64,000 bases of DNA, from positions 186,001 to 250,000 of the forward strand of contig NZ_JBNPWZ010000003.1 of NCBI RefSeq assembly GCF_050433565.1, written 5' to 3'. This document shows, piece after piece, positions 57,252 to 64,000 of this stretch (positions are counted from its first letter, which is position 1; each line of letters starts with the position of its first letter). Source of the stretch: Ornithinibacillus bavariensis. Lineage in GTDB: Bacteria; Bacillota; Bacilli; Bacillales; Amphibacillaceae. The notes under the pieces were generated by a model. It saw only the letters and a program-made list of their open reading frames with translations. It was not told the origin of the DNA and made no database searches. Made by a program: the position numbers and the translations under genes.

Positions 57252-58229
57252 TTAATTGGCCTTCAACTTCTTAATTTCTTCTGTTAGCATTGGAACCACT
57301 TCAAATAAGTCACCAACGATTCCGTAATCAGCAACATTAAAAATATTTGCTTCTGGGTCTTTATTAATTGCTACAATTACCTTTGAATTAGACATCCCGG
57401 CTAAATGTTGAATAGCACCAGAGATTCCAACAGCTATATAAAGATCTGGCGTTACAACTTTACCAGTCTGACCTATTTGTAGCGAGTAATCACAGTAATC
57501 TGCATCACATGCTCCACGAGATGCCCCCACTGCTCCTCCTAATACTTCTGCTAATTCATATAATGGCTTGAACCCATCTGCACTTTTAACTCCTCGTCCC
57601 CCAGCTACTACTACTTTTGCTTCTGATAAATCTACACCCTCAGATGCTTTTCGTAATACCTCTTTAATAACTGTACGCAAATCAGAGATTTCAACAGACT
57701 TCTCTTCCACATTTCCTGAACGGGATTCATCACGATCCAATGCCGGTATGTTGTTTGGGCGAATTGTTGCAAACAATAACCCATCTGTAATTACCTTCTT
57801 TTCAAAGGCTTTTCCAGAATAGATAGGTCTTGTAAATACAGTTTGACCACCATCAACATGAATATCAACAGCATCTGAAATCAAACCAACCTCTAATTTA
57901 CTTGCAATTTTTGGAGTTAAATCTTTTCCTACTGCAGTATGCCCCATTATAATACCGTAAGGGTTTTCATCTTCGATCACAGCAAGTACAGCTTGACCAT
58001 AACCTTCCGAAGTATAAGAAGTTAATTTTTCGTTTTTTACAGTAACGATGCGATCCGCTCCATAGTAAATCATTTCTTGGGCTAGGTCGTTTAAGTTTTC
58101 ACTTCCACAAATTACGCCGACAACTTCTGCATCAGCATTAATTTTTTTCGCTGCAGCAATCGCTTCAAAAGTAACATTACGAAGGACGCCATCTCTTGAT
58201 TCACCAATAACTAGTATTTTTTCGCTCAT
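57252..58229 (-). CDS. etfA: electron transfer flavoprotein alpha subunit
   Basis: 325 residues. N-terminal adenine nucleotide alpha-hydrolase-like domain and the C-terminal FAD domain with VVAGGRGVKSADGFKPLYELAEVLGGAVGASRGACDADY and YIAVGISGAIQHLAGMSNSKVIVAINKDPEANIFNVADYGIVGD. With EtfB it accepts electrons from acyl-CoA dehydrogenases. 27 bases after etfB. Confidence 0.97.
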   Translation of the reverse strand: MSEKILVIGESRDGVLRNVTFEAIAAAKKINADAEVVGVICGSENLNDLAQEMIYYGADRIVTVKNEKLTSYTSEGYGQAVLAVIEDENPYGIIMGHTAVGKDLTPKIASKLEVGLISDAVDIHVDGGQTVFTRPIYSGKAFEKKVITDGLLFATIRPNNIPALDRDESRSGNVEEKSVEISDLRTVIKEVLRKASEGVDLSEAKVVVAGGRGVKSADGFKPLYELAEVLGGAVGASRGACDADYCDYSLQIGQTGKVVTPDLYIAVGISGAIQHLAGMSNSKVIVAINKDPEANIFNVADYGIVGDLFEVVPMLTEEIKKLKAN

Positions 58230-58256
58230 GTGTATTTCTCCCTTCTGTCATCCAAA

Positions 58257-59030
58257 TTAAAGTACTTTCGCTTCATTTCTAAGCAGCGAAACAAGTTCCT
58301 TCACTTGATCCTCTAACTCTCCATTAAGCACTCTTCCAGCCTCTTTTTGTGGAGGTAGGAAAATATCAATTGTTTTTGTTTTTGGCTCTAACTCATCTTC
58401 ATCTAAATCAAGATCATCGATTTCTAATTCATCCAATGGCTTTTTCTTCGCCTTCATGATTCCAGGTAAAGATGGATATCTTGGCTCATTTAGTCCTTGC
58501 TGACAAGTGACAAGTAATGGTAATGTTGTTTCTACTTTCTCGACATCACCTTCTACGTCTTTATCAATTTTTGCTGTATTACCATCAATTTCTAGGCTTG
58601 TAATCGTTGTTACATAAGAAAAACCTAAGCGTTCTGCTAAACGTGGACCTACTTGCCCACTTGCTTCGTCAATGGCAACATTTCCAGCAAGAATTAAATC
58701 TACATCTTTATCTTCAAAAAACGCTTCCAAAATTTTAACTGTTGTATATTGATCTCCATCTTCAAGATCATCTTCTGTATTTATTAATACAGCCTTATCA
58801 GCACCCATTGCTAAAGCTGTGCGCAATTGCTTTTCTGAATCTTCATCCCCTACTGTTACGACAGTTACTTCTCCACCGTGCTCATCACGCTGTTTAATCG
58901 CTTCCTCTACCGCATATTCGTCATAAGGATTGATGATAAACTCAGCACCATCATCCTCTATACGACCGTTTGAAACAGAAATTTTTTCTTCTGTATCAAA
59001 TGTTTTCTTTAATAATACGTAAATGTTCAT
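58257..59030 (-). CDS. etfB: electron transfer flavoprotein beta subunit
   Basis: 257 residues: VLLKKTFDTEEKISV, INPYDEYAVEEAIKQRDEHGGEVTVVTVGDE, AGNVAIDEASGQVGPRLAERL and the C-terminal ETLPLLVTCQQGLNEPRYPSLPGIMKAKKKPL, all typical of EtfB. Binds AMP and pairs with EtfA. Third of the lcfA-fadR-fadB-etfB-etfA run. Confidence 0.97.
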   Translation of the reverse strand: MNIYVLLKKTFDTEEKISVSNGRIEDDGAEFIINPYDEYAVEEAIKQRDEHGGEVTVVTVGDEDSEKQLRTALAMGADKAVLINTEDDLEDGDQYTTVKILEAFFEDKDVDLILAGNVAIDEASGQVGPRLAERLGFSYVTTITSLEIDGNTAKIDKDVEGDVEKVETTLPLLVTCQQGLNEPRYPSLPGIMKAKKKPLDELEIDDLDLDEDELEPKTKTIDIFLPPQKEAGRVLNGELEDQVKELVSLLRNEAKVL

Positions 59031-59063
59031 TTGACTTCCTCCTCTAGTAAACTATTAAGCTGT

Positions 59064-59837
59064 TTATCTATCGATAAAATTAGGCTTTCTCTTTTCAATG
59101 AAAGCTTGGACCCCTTCTTTAGCATCCTCAGAACTAAAGATTTCACCAAATGCCTTGGCTTCTGCTTTTACCCCAATTGCAAAATTATCATTTTTCGCAT
59201 ATGGAACTAATTGCATAATACGATTAATGGTTGGCTTGCTTTTAGCTGCAATTTTACTTGCGATTGAAAAAGCAACATCAAAAACCTCTTCCTCACTCGT
59301 AATTTGATTAACCAGTCCTAATTGATATGCTTCTTTCGCAGAAATCGGCTCACCGGTTAATATCATCTCATAAGCTTTCGGTGTTCCAACTAGTTGTGGC
59401 AATCTTTGTGTTCCAGCAAAACCTGGGATTATCCCAAGCGTTAGCTCTGGTAGCCCTAATTTTGCGCTTTCGGTAGCTATACGAATATGACAAGCCATTG
59501 CAAGTTCCAATCCACCACCAAGTGCAGCACCATGAATGGCCGCAATAACAGGAATGGAGAGATTCTCTATTCGATCAAATATTTGCTGACCAAATTCTGA
59601 AAGGGACTGGTAATCAGAAGCTTCCTGAAGGGATGTAAATTCTTTTATATCTGCTCCTGCAGAAAAAAATCTTCCCTCTCCCTTTAAGACAATTGCTTTT
59701 ACTTTTTCCTCGCGTTGAATCTCATCCAGTCTTTCTGAAAGCGCTTTTAATAGATTGCTAGATAATGCATTAGCAGGTGGGCTCTGGATAGTTAGAGTCG
59801 CCACATGCTGATGCAATTCATACAAAATTGTTCCCAA
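59064..59837 (-). CDS. fadB: enoyl-CoA hydratase
   Basis: 257 residues of the crotonase fold: PPANALSSNLLKALSERLDEI, oxyanion-hole RFFSAGADIKEF, AIHGAALGGGLELAMACHIRIATESAKLGLPELTLGIIPGFAGTQRL with the catalytic Glu. A TTG start is used, with AGAGGTG upstream. Hydrates trans-2-enoyl-CoA in beta-oxidation. Confidence 0.93.
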   Translation of the reverse strand: MGTILYELHQHVATLTIQSPPANALSSNLLKALSERLDEIQREEKVKAIVLKGEGRFFSAGADIKEFTSLQEASDYQSLSEFGQQIFDRIENLSIPVIAAIHGAALGGGLELAMACHIRIATESAKLGLPELTLGIIPGFAGTQRLPQLVGTPKAYEMILTGEPISAKEAYQLGLVNQITSEEEVFDVAFSIASKIAAKSKPTINRIMQLVPYAKNDNFAIGVKAEAKAFGEIFSSEDAKEGVQAFIEKRKPNFIDR

Positions 59838-59886
59838 GTTTACACCTCTTCTCGAAAATCAATTCTTTTTATAAAACTATGTAATT

Positions 59887-60471
59887 CTATCTAACCATAA
59901 TACCTTTTGTAAGTAAATCATGAACAGCAGGAGCAAGACCAACTAGATCATATTTTTCCTCATTCATTACCCAGTTTGTCACAGTCTCATCAAGCGTACC
60001 GAATATCATTTGTCTCATTAATTGTTTATTCATATCATTTCGGAAAATTTTTTGCTCAATTCCTTCTTTGATAATGCCATCAATAACATCTAGGTACGGC
60101 TTTAAAATACTATTGATTTGATGTCTTAATGTTAGATTCGATTGTCTAAGCTCCAACTGTGTCACGATTGCTAAGTGATGATTAGCTGCAAGCTGTCTAA
60201 AATGCATTTGAATAAGCGTTAACAGCTTATCACTTGCAGTTTCTCTTTGACTTGTTGCAGAAGCAATTTGTTCAATAAATTGGCCCATCTTTTCTTCAAA
60301 TACGGAAACAAGAATGTCTTCTTTGTTTTTAAAGTACAAATAGATGGTCCCATCTGCTACACCAGCTTTCTTAGCTATCTTTGACACCTGTGATCCATGG
60401 TAGCCATTTTCTGCTATAACATCTACTGCTGCATCTATAATTAAATTATATTTAGGTTTATTATTCTTCAT
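59887..60471 (-). CDS. fadR: FadR, TetR-family repressor of fatty-acid degradation
   Basis: 194 residues. TetR HTH at residues 8-55 (IIDAAVDVIAENGYHGSQVSKIAKKAGVADGTIYLYFKNKEDIL) and a helical ligand domain. In B. subtilis FadR (YsiA) represses fad genes until long-chain acyl-CoA binds. A matching palindrome lies 34-55 bases upstream, so autoregulation is likely. Confidence 0.92.
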   Translation of the reverse strand: MKNNKPKYNLIIDAAVDVIAENGYHGSQVSKIAKKAGVADGTIYLYFKNKEDILVSVFEEKMGQFIEQIASATSQRETASDKLLTLIQMHFRQLAANHHLAIVTQLELRQSNLTLRHQINSILKPYLDVIDGIIKEGIEQKIFRNDMNKQLMRQMIFGTLDETVTNWVMNEEKYDLVGLAPAVHDLLTKGIMVR

Positions 60472-60504
60472 TTTCTTTCTCCTTCACAGATAACCATGCT
60501 GACA

Positions 60505-60526
60505 AATGAATGAATCATCATTCATT
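60505..60526. promoter_or_regulatory. FadR-type operator
   Basis: AATGAATGA and TCATTCATT are perfect inverse arms around ATCA. This fits the FadR-type site TGAATGANNNNTCATTCA. It lies between lcfA and fadR. Confidence 0.75.
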
Positions 60527-60600
60527 TTATATTGTAAAATGATATACCTAATCTGTCAATAACTAGGCATGTACTTTTGGGAAGGAAAAGAGATTTTTGT

Positions 60601-62301
60601 TTAAGGAGTAGGTGACTCTGTCTTATATTTACTTTTCTCTTCATCAATTAATTGCCTTCTCAGGATTTTTCCTACGGCTGTTTTTGGTAACTCATCACGA
60701 AAATCATAAATTCTTGGTACCTTATATGCAGCAAGGTTTTCACGACAATATGCATTTAATTCCTCTTCCGTTACGGCATACCCTTCTTTTATCACGACAT
60801 ACGCCTTCACCGTTTCACCTCTGTATGGATCGGGAACACCGGCCACTACTGCTTCTAAAACGGCTTCATGTTCATATAAAACCTCTTCTACCTCACGCGG
60901 ATAAATATTGTAACCACCCGCAATAATCATATCCTTTTTACGGTCTACTATATAGAAATAACCATTCTCATCCATGTATCCTAAATCACCTGTTAATAAC
61001 CAACCGTCCTTCAACGTATTTTCTGTATCCTCTGGCTTGTTCCAATAACCCTTCATCACCTGTGGACCTTTTACTGCTAATTCTCCAACCTCACCAATTT
61101 CGACCTCATCTTCATAGGTCTCCATGTTTAAGATTTTAGCATCTGTATCTGGCCATGGTATTCCAATACTTCCACTTATTCGATTTCCGTAGACTAGATT
61201 AGCATGTGTTACTGGAGATGATTCGGTTAACCCATATCCTTCAACGAGTCGACCACTTGTCACTTTTTCAAATTTCTCTTGAACCTCTACTGGGAGTGGA
61301 GCTGATCCACTAATACAAGCTTGAACAGAGGAGAGATCATATTTTTGTAAATCTGGATGGTTTAACAATCCGATGTATATTGTCGGCGCTCCAGGAAACA
61401 AGGTTGGCTTCAACTTATGAATGGTTTTTAGGACTTCTCCCGCATTAAACTTTGGTAGGAGGATCATTTTTGCCCCGTTAAAGATAGAAATGTTCATGAC
61501 TGCGGTCATACCATAGACATGGAAGAAAGGTAATACACCAAGGACTACTTCTTCACCCTTTTTCATTTTGTAAATCCATGCTTCACACATCTTTGCATTG
61601 GCTACTAAATTACGGTGAGTTAGAATAACGCCTTTAGGAAAGCCTGTCGTTCCACCTGTGTATTGTAATAAGGCAATATCCTCTACTGGATCAACCGCTA
61701 CCTTTTGATAAGCTGCTTCCGCTTTCGCCATAATGGATGTCCATAAATGTGTATTGCTAGACTCTTCTACTTTCACAACCATATTGTATTGCTTTTTTTG
61801 AATAAATGGGTAAATAAGGTTTTTCGGAAACGGTAAATAGTCCTTTATCCCTGTAACAATCATGTGTTCTAGAGACGTGTTACCTTTCACACTAGTTACC
61901 CTTGGAACAAGAATGTCCAGGCAAACAATTACCCTCGAACCAGAATCCTTCATTTGATATTCTAGTTCTCTTTCGGTGTAAAGTGGATTAGTTTGTACGA
62001 CAACCGCTCCAGCCATCAATGCACCATAATAGCCTATGACAGCCTGTGGACTATTAGGTAACATGATAGCAACTCGGTCTCCCTTTACTACACCCAAGCC
62101 TTGTAAATAATTTGCAAACTTCTTCGCAGACTGACACAGCTCCTCATAAGTTAATTCTTTTCCCATGAAATAAAGCGCTTTCTTTTCTTTGTACCTTAAT
62201 GCAGTATCTTCTAAAAAATGATGTAATGGCTTCTCATCATAATGTAGAGAAGTCGGTATTTCCTTAGGATAATGCTGATGCCATCTTCTTTCTTCAACCA
62301 T
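60601..62301 (-). CDS. lcfA: long-chain fatty acid-CoA ligase
   Basis: 566 residues of the ANL superfamily: YTGGTTGFPKGVILTHRNL (P-loop), EGYGLTESSPVTH, GWLLTGDLGYMDENGYFYIVDRKKDMIIAGGYNIYPREVEEVL and the C-terminal KTAVGKILRRQL with the catalytic lysine. Activates long-chain fatty acids with ATP and CoA. First of the fatty-acid genes. Confidence 0.95.
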   Translation of the reverse strand: MVEERRWHQHYPKEIPTSLHYDEKPLHHFLEDTALRYKEKKALYFMGKELTYEELCQSAKKFANYLQGLGVVKGDRVAIMLPNSPQAVIGYYGALMAGAVVVQTNPLYTERELEYQMKDSGSRVIVCLDILVPRVTSVKGNTSLEHMIVTGIKDYLPFPKNLIYPFIQKKQYNMVVKVEESSNTHLWTSIMAKAEAAYQKVAVDPVEDIALLQYTGGTTGFPKGVILTHRNLVANAKMCEAWIYKMKKGEEVVLGVLPFFHVYGMTAVMNISIFNGAKMILLPKFNAGEVLKTIHKLKPTLFPGAPTIYIGLLNHPDLQKYDLSSVQACISGSAPLPVEVQEKFEKVTSGRLVEGYGLTESSPVTHANLVYGNRISGSIGIPWPDTDAKILNMETYEDEVEIGEVGELAVKGPQVMKGYWNKPEDTENTLKDGWLLTGDLGYMDENGYFYIVDRKKDMIIAGGYNIYPREVEEVLYEHEAVLEAVVAGVPDPYRGETVKAYVVIKEGYAVTEEELNAYCRENLAAYKVPRIYDFRDELPKTAVGKILRRQLIDEEKSKYKTESPTP

Positions 62302-62405
62302 TAGAATACCTCCTTTTTAGTATACTTATATCCTATTATACCGACTTATTAATATTTTTTGAATTCTTATTTTCCTTTATTGTTAAAATTATTTGATTTC
62401 TCGCA

Positions 62406-62504
62406 TTAAAATATACTGAAATCAATATCAAATGTAAGGTAGATAACACCTATTATTACGAAAACTACTGCTACACCAATACATATCTTTGCTAAAGTTT
62501 CCAT
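62406..62504 (-). CDS. possible 32-aa membrane peptide
   Basis: ATG at 62504 with GGGAGA upstream. One hydrophobic segment (MKICIGVAVVFVIIGVIYL-like). Lies alone between lcfA and yshE, with an AT-rich flank. Unknown. Confidence 0.35.
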   Translation of the reverse strand: METLAKICIGVAVVFVIIGVIYLTFDIDFSIF

Positions 62505-62524
62505 CTGACTCTCCCTCACATAAA

Positions 62525-62932
62525 TTAGATGATACTTGCCCCAATTATAAACGATAAACCAATTGAAATTATCATAGAAATTAGTCCAACAGCTTTATTT
62601 CCTTTACCAATCTCTTCATCAATTTTCATTGTTGGTGTCAAAAACTCAAAGATAAAATACCCTAATAAAAGTAGTACAAACCCTACCGTTCCCCATGCAA
62701 TACTAATTAATAACGTATCATTATGTTCAATAGAGTAACGGAATATGGTAGCAATCCCAAATATTTTCCCACCAGTGGCCATTGCTACCGCAAGATTTCC
62801 TTTTCTAATCTCTTCCCAGTTTTTATAAGAAGTAACTAATTCAAAAATAGCTAAAAAAACTATTGTGCATAGAATAACAACACTGTATCGTGCTGCGGTA
62901 TCTACTAGTACATTCTCCCAGAATCCGTTCAT
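62525..62932 (-). CDS. yshE: DUF350 membrane protein YshE
   Basis: 135 residues with four membrane helices (VVILCTIVFLAIFELV, NLAVAMATGGKIFGIATIF, LISIAWGTVGFVLLLLGYFIFEFL, GLISMIISIGLSFIIG), the DUF350 pattern. It sits between lcfA and mutS2 as in B. subtilis. Function unknown. Confidence 0.85.
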   Translation of the reverse strand: MNGFWENVLVDTAARYSVVILCTIVFLAIFELVTSYKNWEEIRKGNLAVAMATGGKIFGIATIFRYSIEHNDTLLISIAWGTVGFVLLLLGYFIFEFLTPTMKIDEEIGKGNKAVGLISMIISIGLSFIIGASII

Positions 62933-62959
62933 CTACGTACCCTCCCCTCTAATTCCAAG

Positions 62960-64000
62960 TTATCGAAATTCAACAACAGTCACACCACTTCCACCTTCTC
63001 CTGCATCACCAGGACGAGAGGAGGAAATACTTGGGTGCTTTTTCACATACTCCTGTACACCCTTCCGAAGTGCACCAGTACCTTTACCATGTATGATAAA
63101 TGCTTTCGGATATCCTGCCAATACAGCATCATCAATATATTTCTCCAATTTGAGTAAAGCATCTTCAAAACGTTCGCCACGCAAATCCAACTCTAATGGT
63201 ACATGATAGTTAGATCCTTTTACAGTTGTTAAAGGTTTTTCATAGGTCTTTTTAGGCTTGCCGACCAAATGTATGTCATTACGTTTTACCTTTACCTTCA
63301 TAATACCTACTTGCACTAAATATTCATTGTCATTAACCTTTTCTAGAACTGTACCATTTTGATTTACTGTTAATAGTTTAATTTCATCACCAGGTTGTAA
63401 TTCTGCTTTTGTTACATCCTGTTTTACTTCTTTAACTTGCTTAGTAGAAAGCTTAGGCTGTGCCTCTTCTAACATTTTTCTCGCTTCTATCCATTCATGC
63501 TCCTTCAGTTGGGCATCAGTCTTCATCTTACGAATTTCTCCGACAATGATTTCAGCTTCCTCACGTGCCTTATTTAAAGCTTTTTCTGCTTTTTCCTCTG
63601 CCTTCTTATATAATAATTCACGCTTACGCTCGAACTCCTGCCATTCCTCTTGAATTTGATTTCGGAGTTTTTCACTTTCTAATAAGATCCTATGCGCCTC
63701 TTCATATTCTCTTTCAGCCTGAAGCTTTGACGTCTCAAGGGAAGCAATCATGTTTTCTACACTCTTAGAATCAACTCCAATAAGGCTTTTTGCTCTTTCA
63801 ATAATTGTATCTTCTAGTCCAAGCCGTTTGGAAATTTCAAATGCATTACTTCTTCCCGGTACACCAATTAATAATCTGTAGGTTGGTTGAAGTGTTTCAA
63901 CATCGAATTCCATCGATGCATTAATCACGTTTTCCCGGTTATAGCCATATGCCTTTAATTCAGGATAGTGTGTTGTAGCAATGACACGAGCATTTCTAGA
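62960..64000 (-). CDS. mutS2: MutS2, C-terminal part (gene continues beyond the window)
   Basis: The frame is open at position 64000 and includes ARVIATTHYPELKAYGY of the ATPase end, then a coiled-coil region (about 63420-63790, KAEEKAEKALNKAREEAEIIVGEIRK), a KOW-like strand domain (ELQPGDEIKLLTVNQNGTVLEK) and a C-terminal Smr nuclease domain (ELDLRGERFEDALLKLEKYI, AFIIHGKGTGALRKGVQEYV). MutS2 acts on stalled ribosomes and recombination intermediates. The ATP-binding N-terminal part is outside. Confidence 0.95.
   Translation of the reverse strand, partial: SRNARVIATTHYPELKAYGYNRENVINASMEFDVETLQPTYRLLIGVPGRSNAFEISKRLGLEDTIIERAKSLIGVDSKSVENMIASLETSKLQAEREYEEAHRILLESEKLRNQIQEEWQEFERKRELLYKKAEEKAEKALNKAREEAEIIVGEIRKMKTDAQLKEHEWIEARKMLEEAQPKLSTKQVKEVKQDVTKAELQPGDEIKLLTVNQNGTVLEKVNDNEYLVQVGIMKVKVKRNDIHLVGKPKKTYEKPLTTVKGSNYHVPLELDLRGERFEDALLKLEKYIDDAVLAGYPKAFIIHGKGTGALRKGVQEYVKKHPSISSSRPGDAGEGGSGVTVVEFR

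Overview
The window is chromosomal DNA of an endospore-forming, low-GC Gram-positive bacterium of the Bacillaceae. Two blocks of genes carry the conserved Bacillus order. One is ysnB-ysnA-rph-gerM-racE-ysmB-gerE. The other is ysmA-sdhBAC-yslB-uvrC-trxA-etfAB-fadB-fadR-lcfA-yshE-mutS2. gerM and gerE are sporulation/germination genes. The species cannot be named from the sequence alone.

Layout. 1-3.5 kb: degraded phage-like or integrative element (sigma-like regulators, a broken small gene, divergent XRE regulators, an ImmA-like protein) with no integrase visible. 3.6-4.0 kb: tRNA-Arg(UCU) and tRNA-Gly(UCC) with a consensus promoter and a duplicated 5' half of tRNA-Gly. 4.1-9.0 kb: conserved chromosome. 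9206-50093: an apparently intact 40,882-bp siphovirus-type prophage. 50.1-64 kb: conserved chromosome again, ending inside mutS2.

The central observation is that the prophage is inserted inside gerE, the late mother-cell transcription factor of sporulation. The 5' part (9064-9211) and 3' part (50094-50170) share a CAAATG core. Joining them across this core restores a 74-codon gerE ending at its own stop codon. Joining the phage ends gives an attP with 13-bp perfect inverted repeats around the core. A large serine recombinase lies beside the left end. This is the architecture of skin in sigK and SPbeta in spsM, so gerE function, and with it normal spores, should depend on precise excision.

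Phage modules, read from high to low coordinates on the minus strand: lysis/lysogeny switch (46.2-47.0 kb, with operators built on CAACATTTTGTTG); early genes, annealing protein plus nuclease, DnaD-like replication protein, dUTPase and RecU (46-36 kb); late regulator (34.8 kb); terminase, portal, scaffold, capsid and connectors (33.5-25 kb); tail, including a -1 frameshift GGGAAAG site for the tail chaperone and a tape measure with twelve exact-length 66-bp repeats (25-16 kb); holins and LysM amidase (15.7-14 kb). Plus-strand accessory genes sit at both ends. Near attL are a secreted Fn3-like protein and a membrane protein. Near attR is a terminator-flanked three-gene operon with a PD-(D/E)XK nuclease, placed between the repressor and the ImmA peptidase; it is a candidate anti-phage system.

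Downstream, succinate dehydrogenase, electron-transfer flavoprotein, acyl-CoA synthetase and enoyl-CoA hydratase form the fatty-acid oxidation and TCA block. A perfect FadR-type operator precedes fadR.
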